Origin: Rhodocollybia butyracea
Taxonomy: Eukaryota; Basidiomycota; Agaricomycetes; Agaricales; Omphalotaceae
Length of the DNA stretch: 64,000 bases
Direction of reading: 5' to 3'
Assembly (NCBI GenBank): GCA_015501585.1
Contig: JADNRY010000166.1
Location: forward strand, 1 to 64,000
Shown: piece after piece, positions 33,014 to 44,108 of the stretch
Layout: every line of letters begins with the position of its first letter
Position numbering within the stretch: the stretch's first letter is position 1
The notes under the pieces: generated by a model
The model's database searches: none
The model's input: the letters and a program-made list of their open reading frames with translations, nothing else
Told to the model about the DNA's origin: nothing
Program-made: the position numbers and the translations under genes

Positions 33014-34232
33014 CTAATCTTTGAAAAGGACTGCACGATAACGCATCTTTCCCTCCTTCAGCTTTGCCAACGCAGCATTGGCACCTTCAAGGGTCATGGA
33101 GAACCTCTCCACGACAACATGAATACCATTCCGGGCAGCAAATTCCAAAGCCTTGCTTCTACAAATAATATATATAGTTAGCGTTACGGATTTGAGAATT
33201 TGGGGAAGGATAGAATAGAAAAGACAAAGTTTGAAAGGTTAATCCGACCAATCCGACTTACTGCATAAACCGCAACGCAATAATAGAACCCGAAACCTGC
33301 ATGCCTTGCAAAACCGTAGGTCCATACGGCACCGTCAGATCCCCTTCACCTATACTAAGAGGAGTGATCATTGCCTGTTTGCTCAAAAACGGGTAAAACA
33401 AGGATAAATCCACTTTTGCAGAAGAAGAAATGATGAGTCGGTCGATCGGTTTGGTGACCCCAAGTTTAGTGTAATCTGCGACACCTTTCGTTGCGTAGAA
33501 CTCGTTCGCCCCGAGCTGAAGAGCTTCCACGCGTTTGGATTCGGAAGCGGAGAAGACCACAACGTCGGCTCCCATTTTAGATGCGAATTGGATGGCAAGG
33601 TGGCCGAGACCGCTGATCCCGACGATCCCGACGCGGTGGTAGGGCTTGACGTGGTTAACGAGGGGTGTCCACACAGTTGAACCACCGCCTATTAAAATAG
33701 GTCGAATTATAATATATAAAGCAAAAAAAGAGGAGTACGACTTACACATGAGCGGAGCCGCGTCCTCAGAGCTTAAACCCTCTGGAACCTTGAAGAGCCA
33801 CTGTTCTTTGTGCATGGTGATGGTTTCAAGTGACCCTTGGTCAAAATCGGCCTCACCAAAGAACTGTTTGTCGGCACAGAAATTGTCTTCCCCGCGCAAA
33901 CACAGGTCGCATCGCTGGCATGTTTTGTTTGGGTAGCCCCATCCGACTCTGTCGCCAGGTTTAACAGAGGAAACGTTGGACCCGACACTGTGAATGATAC
34001 CAATATCTTGAGTGATTGTCAGCGATTGTGAGCAATACAAAATACTGTCAATGACTATACCTTCATGTCCAAGCACCATGTCAGTTGTACTGTAATGGAC
34101 ATCGGTGTAGCAAAGGCCACTATGGGTAATCTTGATAGCAACCTCGTCAGCATCAAGCTCAGGATGTACGAATGCTTTCTGGACAATTTTTCCAGAAGGA
34201 GATCTGCGAAGCTGGATGGATTCAAATCCCAT
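33014..34232 (-). CDS. Zinc-dependent alcohol dehydrogenase, NADP type (copy 2)
   Basis: Exons on the minus strand 34232-34061, 34006-33746, 33688-33262, 33158-33014: 172, 261, 427 and 145 nt, exactly as in copy 1, giving 334 aa. The zinc residues and four-Cys loop (CQRCDLCLRGEDNFC) are kept. The nucleotide-binding glycine motif reads GISGLGHLA, with Gly to Ser at the second Gly of GxGGxG, and the catalytic-site GHEG becomes GHED if the best acceptor is used. Both introns 1 and 2 are open in frame, so unspliced RNA would still be readable. Likely function is the same as copy 1, possibly with altered cofactor binding. Confidence 0.9.
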
Positions 34233-34287
34233 TGCAATGTAAAGGAAAAGAAGGGAATACTTTGTGCTGAAAGTAAAACTGAGGTGG

Positions 34288-34293
34288 TTTATA
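34288..34293 (-). promoter_or_regulatory. Probable TATA box of alcohol dehydrogenase copy 2
   Basis: TATAAA on the minus strand about 56 bp before the ATG at 34232. Confidence 0.5.
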
Positions 34294-34900
34294 AATCTCT
34301 TAGTCCATGGTTGGTAAGAACTTGTTTGCTAACCGAGGAACCGAGTTGAGAGAATTTGGGAGCATTCACCGGTAGGTGAATGGTATTATGAATCCTAGAT
34401 GTCTCCGAAATACACGGTGGAAAAGTCCTCGTCATGTCGCAGCCAGAAGAAAAGATGAATAAGCCCATGCTTATCGTGCTACAGGACTTACTAGTGCTTT
34501 TTGGACATCTAGGCATAGCCGTTCATCTCCTTCAACGATCCTTGTCATTCGTTTGTAGTCATCATTTGCTTGGGAAGAGCGAGGAAAGGAGAAAGTGTAT
34601 ATTCGCAATGCCTATTTGGATCTTGCTATTTATGGGCAATGGATGAATCTGGTCAAAACGACATTTCCTAAACCGTTGATCGGTCTTGTGCAGTCAGCGA
34701 GTCGGCACTGTCATCGACAATGAAGAAGAAGAAGAAAACGGGGCACGGTCGAATTTGGCCGGCGCTTATGTGTGCGACACGTGAGGTATGATGTACTTCC
34801 AGAACGTTACTGAACATACTTACAGTAGTCACTTAACTGAAGAGTGAAAGTACTAATACATGCATTAATACATTTATCAAATGAGACAATTGGAAAACTA

Positions 34901-36641
34901 TCATAAAGTAATTACATTTGTCTTTATTCCCAACACCCGCAGGTTCCGTAGGCAAGAATGAGCTGTCATCGCTTCTACATACCGATCCGGCCCTCCAATA
35001 TGCATCTCGCATGGTGTATTTTTCGAGTGCTCTCCTCCTGCCCTTACAGCGATCAAGCGAGATACAATGCACTTGTACACTTCCTGCATTATGCTGTCAT
35101 AACCAACAAGGAAAGTTGAAAACCAAAAATACAGCTCAAGGCGATAGAGGTTGGGAAATGGAACTCCTATCAAGCCCTGGTTGAGTGAACTTGGCATCTC
35201 TGTTTCTGGAGTATTGCACAATTTAGAAGTGACCTCTTTCAGCTGAACAGAAGCGGACGGGCCAAAGGGTTCCCCAATACCTCGTATGAGAAGCACTTTC
35301 AGAGTGGCTGTGGCAGAGATTGGGAGATTCTCTGAAAAGTTACACACGGAAAGATCCAAACATGTAAGATGAAAATCAGAGCGCTCTGCAAATTCTGCAA
35401 GCTTGATAGGCCGACAAGCAGCCACGACTAAATGAGTCAGGGAGGGACAACAAATCAAGGTGAAAAAATCTTCGAGTGTGTTGCGCTCAGATGGAGTGCA
35501 CGATTTCCCGATGGAGAGATGCTGCAAACTTGACAAACAAATAGGGTTTGTTATGTGATACCTACCACCAGGCTTGAGATCGCAGACAGTAAGTTTGCGC
35601 AGATTCGAGAGTCCTACAATGACAGGCAAAACACCAGCGAGTGATACCTCAAATACCGAGTATTCCAATATTTGTGAAAGAAGTGGAGCGGAGGGCATCG
35701 TGATAAGAGGAGGATTGTGTGCCGCTCCAGTCGTAGACCATGACTCAAGTCCCGGGGCAGATATCTTGACTTCTTTGCAACCCAGGAGTGAATTCTCCCA
35801 AACTTCAAACCGCTTCAGCAATAGAAACGAGTCTGCCCAGAACATCTGGGTATCAAATCCTTGGCTACCACTTCCAAGAATTAGTGACTCCCAACGGCGA
35901 GAATGGGCATACAAGAGGTTGGGGATACCGAATGCCAGAGGGTCTCCAGTGACAGCTACAGGCATACCGAGATATATAGTAAGAGGAAGGTTATTGGAAC
36001 GACCCAAGAATATATTCAAGAGAGACAACACAAGAGAGGTATGTCTCACTTCAGTTTGGCCTGGGATATGACCCGGAAAATTAGAACCCATGCCTTTAAG
36101 GGGAAATTCAAAATTGTAGTCTGTTTACCTTGACTCGCACCCAGAGTAGTGGTGTGGATAATGCTACTTCCCTCCAGCGATGAGAGACCTGCCCGTATAG
36201 CCAAGGAGCGGCCTTAACATCCAAAGAATGAGACCCTGAGCGAAAGTGCTCTCTAGCGTCGCTATAGAAGCCAGCTCCATGCAAAAACACTTCCTTCAAC
36301 AACTCTGTGGGGAAGCTTCTGATGGGATGCAGTAGCTTCTTCTTCTCGCTAATAGCAACCTCGAGTTCATCTTTGGTCACCTCTAGTTCTCCAAGCAAAG
36401 CTTTAACCAATGTGATACGATTCTCGAGAGTGGCAAGCTTCAATTGGCCCTCAGTTACGAAAAAGCGCGTTGTGCATTCTTTGTCTTCTGTGAGACACTT
36501 ATTTGAGTGGCAGAGAATGTTGTCGCGGGAAGTAGGAGGAGAGATGCGAGGAATGATATCCTCAGCTGAGTACCCGCACTGCAGGCACAAGGTGGTAAGA
36601 TTGGTCATATTGCAACCTGTCTGGTAGGCCTCAAGTTCCAA
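34901..36641 (-). CDS. F-box protein with C-terminal leucine-rich region
   Basis: Exon 1 (36641-36123) has a CxxC...C-type N-terminus, a coiled coil (about residues 65-105) and an F-box (IRSFPTELLKEVFLHGAG ... VSHRWREVALSTPLLWVRVK). This is the layout of the very large Agaricomycete F-box family, whose members are substrate adaptors for SCF ubiquitin ligases. Exon 2 (about 36091-34901) has repeated Leu-rich strands (LLNIFLGRSNNLPLTI, LSNLRKLTVCDL, LSSLQHLSIG, CPSLTHLVV, LTCLDLSVC). The join is not clean: the GTAAAC donor ends on a codon boundary but exon 2 needs one carried base, so either another splice site or a one-base frameshift exists. The first codon is the first ATG of the open frame and not certain. 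Confidence 0.78.
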
Positions 36642-36716
36642 ACAACGAGCAAAAAAGAGAGCACTTACTTATACCTGTAGCAAGCGAGCTTTTTGTCGAG
36701 TGCACTATATGAAAGC

Positions 36717-36743
36717 GTCAAGGTCAAGGTCAAGGTCAAGGTC
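36717..36743 (+). repeat. Short tandem repeat (AAGGTC)n
   Basis: Four to five perfect copies of the hexamer AAGGTC, upstream of the F-box gene. Confidence 0.9.
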
Positions 36744-36781
36744 GAAGATAAGGACCTCAGAACAAAGATATAGTAATAAAA

Positions 36782-36832
36782 GCCTTGTTATAACAAGGCG
36801 GTCCTTTGTATGAAAAATTGTTGTTATAACAA
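36782..36832. repeat. Pair of perfect palindromes
   Basis: CCTTGTTATAACAAGG and, about 37 bp on, TTGTTATAACAA. Both centre on TTATAA. Confidence 0.85.
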
Positions 36833-37017
36833 GTACAGCTAATTATTACGCTGTTGCTACGTAATTACATCATTGTGTCAACGCGTAAATTTCGGGCCCG
36901 CCTCCGCTTCCCTCCCCTCCCTCGCAAGCTCGGGGGGTCCCCCAAGCCGGGAAGTCGTCGGCGGGCACACTAAAGCCTTATTTACGCGGTATATGTATCC
37001 CGAGCGCCTGCGGCGCT

Positions 37018-37090
37018 CCCTAAACCCTAACAAAACCCTAACCCTAACCTAAACCCTAAACCCTAACCAAGCCCCGAACCCTAACAAGCC
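37018..37090 (-). repeat. Interstitial telomere-like repeats
   Basis: Imperfect CCCTAA/CCCTAAA units (TTAGGG on the minus strand) over about 70 bp, following a GC-rich segment at 36890-37015. TTAGGG is the usual basidiomycete telomere unit. Confidence 0.85.
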
Positions 37091-37103
37091 TAAACGCACT
37101 TTT

Positions 37104-37172
37104 GGCAATGCCAACGGTTACTCTGTTAGGGTTAGCTAAAGCTAACCCTAACGAGAGTAACCTCGGCATTGC
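37104..37172. repeat. Large foldback with telomere-repeat tip
   Basis: Left arm 37104-37136 and right arm 37141-37172 are inverted copies with a 4-nt TAAA loop. The inner 11-12 bp are GTTAGGGTTAGC with GCTAACCCTAAC. The outer parts match with a few mismatches (GGCAATGCC, GGTTACTCT). Confidence 0.9.
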
Positions 37173-37916
37173 ATAGTACTAGTTGAACTTGAGCATGAAA
37201 GGTAGGTACTAGTAGGACTTAGTGGTACTTATAAGTAGAACACCTATTGTAGTTATCAGCAAATTGTCATACAAAGGTTGGCCTTCATATAACAAGTACA
37301 TAATTATTAAATCAGTGTCAGTAGGTGAGATAAGTTCCGCCTCGTGGACAAAGAACAAGGTCATTTTAACCATCACATCAGTGAGTTCCGTGAATAAATA
37401 AATATTGACTCTCAGGTGCTTGTTTGGACTGGAATAGCCGGATCCTGACAATCGCGATTATCCGTGTGCGGTGTAGAGCTGTAAACACTAACATCTGATG
37501 CTACCCATGTGAAGCCAAGCGGCCCAAGCCCTATCTATGCCTTCCACTCAAACTATCAACAACAGCAATTGACTTGCTTCATATACAGTCATATCAGAGT
37601 TGTCCACATCTACTCCGCACGCACACGTGCATATCATGTGCCCACACAATCTTGTAAGCGCGAAGAACGTTGACTCTTACTACTTAGTCGTCACCTGGAA
37701 AGTCAAAGTAAGTATCATGACTGTAGCTGTCTGATCTGCGTGCTCATAATGATTTCGTTGAACGCGATGATTTGTTTAGCGCCTGTCCTCCTGTCGAATA
37801 CAAGTCAAATAAGTATTACCCTTACCCTTATATAATATTCTATTTATGTAGACATTGTATTTACTCAGAGCATACAGTAATGTAATGCATCCCTTTTAAG
37901 TTTTAATCGGTTTTAA
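37173..37916. other. Intergenic, nothing recognised
   Basis: AT-rich, with TACTAGT/AGTACTAG words near 37175-37220 but no gene. Confidence 0.45.
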
Positions 37917-40900
37917 TCAAACACCAATATGTATGAAATTCACCCAGCGATCAAGAGGGACCCCGTTTTCCCGTAAAAGTCTTGCTGCAGCATCCAACGC
38001 GGCTGCAGAGCCCTCAGAAGATCCACTGCCTCCATCCCGTAACATATATCCATAGAATGCCTCTGTAATCACTGGACCGTCTACATCTGCCATTGCCCAT
38101 AGCGTTCCCACAACTGCACTGAAACCAATGAACTGCATCACCGATGCCAAATGTAAAGACTCGTCTAGAGTGTATAGTCGTACATCCTCCCTATTTCCCA
38201 TAGACGAGGCAGAGTGACAAGCAGCAAGGAAGGCAAGTTCCGCCTTTGGCAGATCAGCATTCATTAGATCCATTAGCGTCAGTTTCTGCCCATCCCAAAG
38301 CTGGAAATATGACTCGAGAGGAGATTCTGGATTATTGAAGGCATGACAGGCAAAATGTACCCACTGGCAAGAGGAGGATTCGAGGGAGCGTACTACAGTA
38401 GAGGGAAGTGCATCAGCTTTGATACAGCTTTGTACATTCACCAAGTTGGAAGAAAGTCCCTGAATATAAGAGATCTCCGTTGATACAGCTGGGATAGAGA
38501 TGTCTGGCTGTCCAACCAGGAGCAGAGTAGCGGAGGTTGGACTAGTATTATCTGGGACCGAGTTCGATTTCTTGCTGAGATCAAAGCGGAAAGGCTAGCA
38601 GTGTAAGATGACACATAGTAATCACAGAAATGAATATTCTGTTCTGCAATTCCAGCAGCATGAATGGGCATGGAAAAGAGGTAGGAAGTAGGACACCACC
38701 AGACCCTGATCTGCCGCCCCGATTCAGGCACCAAATTTGGAATTAGATCCAAGCTCTCCTTCACAGGAACAGCCACAAGATCCCATAGACACCTCAACAT
38801 GTCCGCCAGTATGGCCTGCTTTGAAGCTTCATTGGACGCATTAGCTTTTTTGATCCCGAGACGTGATGAGTGTTCCGAATTCATGTCACCGATATCCAGA
38901 GCAGCCCTACGGCTCCTTACTGTGGACCATATACCGATGACAATAGAAGTAATACTTGTAAAGAGCTTGTTAGATAGTGGGACAACATGGAGGCCCACAT
39001 TTAAAGCAGCAGATATAATCAATGCATCACATCGGAGGCGACTGATGTTCACAATAACCACTGGACCATCGGAGGCAGCCTGCTTCAGCTCTTGAAATGG
39101 AGTTGGCCTCAGAAAATACTCAAATCCATCCAACTTTCGAATTTCTTGGATGATTTCTTCTCGCTCCTGGAGAAGTTGTCGCTGGCGAGAAATATCCCTA
39201 TGAATGGACTCTTCGTTCATCGGAATAGGTAGGCTAGGATTGTGTAGCAGTGAGTGCAGATCCATATCATGGAGATGGGCCTGATCCCGTACACGCGTAG
39301 ACACAGCACGAGCTTCAAGCTCCCGATTAATATCAAGGAATTTTCTTGCCAGCTCACTATGTGGCCCCTGCGTTCCAAACAAGGTACGGCGATATCCTCT
39401 CATTCTAGCCCACAGGATTCCCCTTCCTCGCTCAAGCAGTTCAACAGCCTTTTCATACTCCCCAGCGTCAATAGCTACTGCAGCAGCATCCATACCAAGG
39501 GTGGGAAGATCTGGTATCATAATGAGTGTGGTGCGTTGTTCATCAAGAGAAGGGATTGACATTAGATGCAGGCCGAGTAGATCAATGTAAGTTTCATATG
39601 CGGAGAGGGTAGATGGATGTTGACAGCTTTGGGCAGCAGATATCCAAGTCCTGCAAGCATTCAATCGAGCCATCATGGAAGCTGGTGTATGCGCGGTGGC
39701 TTTTTTCAGGAGACAAACAGCTTCGTCAATATCATGGGGTAGATCCAGGGTACGTGCATACTCATTCCAGATGACAGTCCATCGAGGATCATCCTCACTG
39801 GGGAGATATCTCTGTGCAATTTTCAACAGCTTTTGTGCTTCGACTCTTCCATTCTCATTAACCGCGGGGGAATGAGCGGGATGAATAAGAGCACGGCATA
39901 GCTGGAGCAGGGCTCTGAAACGCACCGGGTCCATGTTTCCTCCACCGCTATTGCAAAGCGCAAGTGCCTTCCTCCCACATTCAACAGCTTCCTCTATCTG
40001 CTCCGATGAGAAAGTGCAGAGAACATCGCATATTTGCACCCATGCACTTGCAGCCATTCTCCGGTATGGAGATAAACCTGCATCAAGTGCAGCTCGCAGA
40101 TCCTGACAAGCCCCCAACACAACTTCATCAGCTCTTTCCAGCTGACCGAGTTCTCGTAAGGCGTTTAATCCTTCCACCTTGATAAGCAGTGCAGCAAACC
40201 GCTGAGATCCTTCCAACTGTAAACTCAAAATAGCATTGAAGATCCCAACTGCTGTCTCAATGTCCTTTTGGCGATTGTACAACAAGTATGTTGAAGCAAG
40301 ATAAAACAGAAAATCAGCACGAAAGGGATTATCTGATGAAAGTAAGCTGAGCTCTTCACGCAAATGGTGAACAGCCATGTCCAGCAGCTCCATGTGACCT
40401 GACTCCGCATAGCCAAGGTAGAAGGTACGTGAAAGTGCAAAGGAGATATAAGTGTGTTGATTTACCCCAGCAGGAACGTTAAGTTCTGCCGCAAGGGTTT
40501 GCATAGAGTCTGGACTCTCGTTTCGAGGACAGAGGGAAAGAGCCTCCTGCAGACATTGTATGCATTCAAAGAGGTCTGGTAGCCTGTGTTCCTGTTGGAA
40601 TACAACCCAGAGGGTCTGGGAAAGGATGAAAAGTGAGGCAATGCGGCGGGGGTTTGAATTTTGAGGGGCGCCTGGTGTTTGAATGGAAGAAAGTTCATGA
40701 AAGTGACGCGCAAGCCTAAGAAGTTCCTGGGTGTTATGCTGGATGACTTTATTACTGTACAGCTCAAGAGCTTCTCCAAATCGTAAAAGGGATAGTTTGA
40801 TGTGGTACCAGCCATGGTATATCCAGGTATATATACTAGGACTCCTGGACAAAGGCCTAGGTGGTGTCATCTCCAGCTCTGTCCGCATGTCATGAATCTA

Positions 40901-41490
40901 GGATATAATAGTTATGGATACCTTCTGTTATTATGTGCCAAAGAATGGAACTTTCAACTCACTGAAAATGACATTGTGATATCAAACACAAACGAAAATA
41001 GCCCAAAGAAAATCTCCAATATAGGTGGAATGATTATTCCAGCCTCAGCTACAAGAATCTCCACCAGAATCTGATTGTAATCGAGGCGGCCGCAAGCATA
41101 GAAAACGGCTATAAAGGCTCCAATCGTAGCTGCCGCAGTGATCAGCCTTCGGACTTTATCTCCATAACAAAGAGTAGCGAAGTACAGTGGAGCAGCCGTG
41201 GCAAAGGAAAAAAGGAGTAATTGGTTTGTAGATAAATTGTCGTCGCGTAAAACAGGTTTGGTTTGTCCAGTAAAAATCCATAGGATAAGAAGGAGGACCA
41301 CGGTTATCAATGCAAGGAGTAGAACCAAGGCGAAAGCACCGATGAGGCCACGGTCTGTGAGTGGTCTGCACAATGTCCCAACGATTGCTATATAAACATA
41401 TGAGTTTTGTCCGACTACAGTATGATGACTGAATCTTGACCAGTTATAGATATCACGAAGAGAGCTTGAACACCGGGGGAAGTTGGGGAA
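37917..41490 (-). CDS. Membrane-TPR-CHAT protein (putative caspase-like protease), one frameshift
   Basis: Read on the minus strand. A frame open from about 41490 has four hydrophobic helices (about 41360-40970; for example IGAFALVLLLALITVVLLLI and ILEIFFGLFSFVF). It is joined in phase by a 65-bp intron (40962-40898, GTGAGT...CCTAG) to a long frame from 40897. That frame is rich in helical TPR-like repeats (ALELYSNKVIQ, DLFECIQCLQEALSLCPR, IEEAVECGRKALALC, DEAVCLLKKATAHTP, YEKAVELLERGRGILW), followed by the N-terminal half of a CHAT domain. The frame slips near 38575 (AAA; one base short) and continues from about 38600 to 37917 with the CHAT core: WVHFACHAF (catalytic His) and LAFLAACHSA (catalytic Cys), then SVMQFIGFSAVVGTLWAMAD. 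CHAT is a caspase/separase-fold peptidase domain. No ATG in the first frame, so an upstream exon is missing. Confidence 0.8.
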
Positions 41491-42253
41491 TCACAGGTCG
41501 CTGCCATTAATGTTCAAGCAGCCTGAGCCAAAATGCATCAAGTTTGTACGTGTTCAAGTCTAGTTTGACATATAAGCGCTGAACGCACACTTTGACGTTT
41601 CACAATGGTCGGGTGGCGCAAGCCGGCCAGCTCCCCCAGGTAAGGACTTTTGCGTGTTTTATCATGATGAATAGAACACGAGCTCTGTGGGCATTTACAG
41701 ATGGTATCTCGATCAAAGATACCACTCAAGAAGATCCCGTCGGGGATGTAGCACCAGGAAATGATTAGTGCCCTTCAGCGTTATTCAGAACACATCCAAG
41801 GCTCTCGATTGGACAGTACAATTAAGCCAGCTACCTAGTAAGGCGCTTGATGGAGATCTAGGCGACAGGGCATGGAGCCTGTTCATTTAGTCTTAGGCAT
41901 AGGGAGCGTTGCACGCTGTGAAGAGGGCAGAGGCTGTGGCGGGCGTACTTCTACACAATGCCTCAACAGTGCTGCAAGTAAATAAATTGGTCGGCAGATG
42001 CTGTCTGCACCTCTCAACGCTGTATGCTCGTAACTTTCATCGGAAAAAGTTAGACCATTGGGCTAATCGACGCTATATATATTACATTCAGTGAATAACT
42101 GCAACTTCCATTTTATATATCTGAAGATTTTACACTGTCAGCGAGAGAAAGGGTCTACCACCTGGGATTGAACAATACGGTAAAATGTTCACGGAGTATT
42201 TGCTTGGACGCTATTCCGAATAAGACCAAAAACTCATACTAAGAACGTCTAAC
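41491..42253. other. Intergenic between the CHAT gene and the secreted-protein gene
   Basis: Probably holds the missing first exon and promoter of the CHAT gene, which I could not place. Confidence 0.4.
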
Positions 42254-43117
42254 TTACTCGATAAACCATTGATCGTTGGTTGCGAGACAAAGTCCGCCAG
42301 CATCGTTTTCGCATTTGGGAGCAATCTGAACACAAATAATATAGTCAGTTTTTTTGTGTACAGAGTTATATCACGTACGAATGCCACAATTGTGGCCCAA
42401 TCACTGAAGCAATAAGTCTGCAAGAGTTTACAGTTAGAGGATTGAAACGGTTAATCTCTATCAACAGGCAAGTACTTGGTTGTTTGCAACCTGGTTCACA
42501 TAGAAAGTCTCGCATGTTTCATACGTCAATACCACGGTGTTGTTAGCCTGGATAACATAAATACGAATGTAGGAAACTCAAGACTGAAACTCACCCCGGT
42601 GCCGATGGTGAAAGTATCGTCTTGAAAGAGGGTACGTTGAGATTTTATTTAGGAATCGGCACAGCGTTGATACTCACTAAAGTTCTGACTGAAGAATCGC
42701 ATTGCATTAACGATAACGGTACAGTCGGCGGGATTAGGCCCTCCACCGGCGGCATCAGAGCAGAAAGTAGTACCTGAGGGATCAGATTCAAGTTTACTCA
42801 AAACGAAAAGAGCCAAACGGAATGGCATACAAGTATTGCCACAAACATCCGTCGGCGCCGCAGATTGACGAGCTTGAAGACCACGTTTAGAGTCTGCATT
42901 ATCGGGACAGGAAACGTGAGAGAGCTTGACGTCGGAGTTTTCACCAATGAAAGTCTCGGAGATAGTGATTTGGCCTGCGCAGACTTCCTGGTCTAAAATG
43001 AAACGGTAAGGTAAACGATGTGTGAGATCTACAAACGTACGTACCACGCTTCGTGAAAGAGGAAGCCTTGACGAGAAGGAGAGAGGCGATGGCGAGAACA
43101 GTACCGGTGATCTTCAT
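42254..43117 (-). CDS. Small cysteine-rich secreted protein
   Basis: Six exons on the minus strand: 43117-43045, 42992-42678, 42620-42595, 42547-42476, 42417-42379, 42325-42254 (198 aa; lengths sum to a multiple of 3). The signal peptide is MKITGTVLAIASLLLVKASS, followed by a KR that could be a Kex2 site. The mature chain has about ten Cys, N-glycosylation sites (NDT, NNT), VCGNTCMPFRLAL and TYETCETFYVNQ. The C-terminus CENDAGGLC...WFIE is a pattern I associate with a family of agaric small secreted proteins. Function unknown; candidates are effector or cell-surface roles. The 26- and 39-nt exons are needed to keep the frame and the Cys pattern. Confidence 0.8.
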
Positions 43118-43175
43118 TCTTCTGAGAAACAAAGTATCCTAGGATGAGGAGAAAGTATGAGGAACTAGCCAATGT

Positions 43176-43183
43176 CTTATATA
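43176..43183 (-). promoter_or_regulatory. Probable TATA box of the cysteine-rich secreted gene
   Basis: TATATAAG on the minus strand about 60 bp upstream of the ATG at 43117. Confidence 0.55.
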
Positions 43184-43199
43184 TCTTCAAATTTGTTCA

Positions 43200-44100
43200 T
43201 CTAGGGGTATTTGCACCAGGTTGGACGTAGATTGAGGGAAACATTAACCGCATTACATCTAAAGGTCATAGGGCCTTGTAGGGCTCGAGGCTACTGGCTT
43301 TTGCTAAGGAACAGGCACAACGTCAAAGACATCGAAGTTTTTGTAAAAGGTCATATTAGAATACCTACCGTGGTCATCATAGAAGTCTTGATATATCAAG
43401 TCACAACGACAGTAGATGCTAGTTGGTTGAGCACTTGGACGCCGCAGGATTTTGCCAGGATGCAGCAGGCAACAGGAGAACCTCTGAAACAACACACGAT
43501 GCATTGGAAACGTGAAGTAGAGCTAGTGGGTGTCCCACATAATGGGAACAACTTTGTGGGATTCGAGCAGAAGGGACCAGAAGAACAGGAAATAATGCAT
43601 AAGGTACCGAACGTTGGACTTTAAGAGAAGCAGAACCAGCGGAGTCCCGTTTATTGAGCACCACCACCTATGAGGACGCAACAGATCGCAGAAGGCAATG
43701 GGAAAACGGAAAACAAACACACAAGCAGTGAAGCGTACATAGGGTTTGATTTTAGGAGGAGGAGCAGAGCCAGTGGGCTCTGCTCTATAGATAGAATGTA
43801 AGCTAAGGTTCACGGAGGTAAACTGTTGGTCACTACATGAGTACCTATGAGTACCCGGAGGTCCAGCCTGTCAGGCATCCTAACTGTCATACCCGTTGAT
43901 TGATGCGGATTCACGCGCGACGCACATGGGGTTCCTAGAACGACAACGACAAGAAAGGCGAGGGGGGATGCTCACTTATGCTAGAAGCGCAAAACCGACT
44001 TCAGGTAGCAGGTCCAGGAGTACCAGGAGGAGTACTCGAACCAGATCTATGAGTGGAGAGGAACTTGGGATGAAAGAAGTAAGGTGGTGATTGGCATGAC
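43200..44100. other. No gene supported
   Basis: One plus-strand frame (43211-43624, 137 codons) lacks motifs. Nothing else recognised. Confidence 0.4.
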
Positions 44101-44108
44101 TATTCCGC

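Noticed and set aside
36890..37015. GC-rich segment as an rRNA fragment
   Set aside because: No similarity to conserved rRNA cores that I can recall; more likely subtelomere-like filler.
40954..41373. Four-helix ORF as a separate membrane-protein gene
   Set aside because: Its end (TCA|GTGAGT) is a splice donor in phase with the TPR-CHAT frame after a 65-bp intron, and it has no stop of its own outside the intron.
43211..43624. 137-codon plus-strand ORF
   Set aside because: No motif on either strand; overlapped by equally long frames on the other strand.
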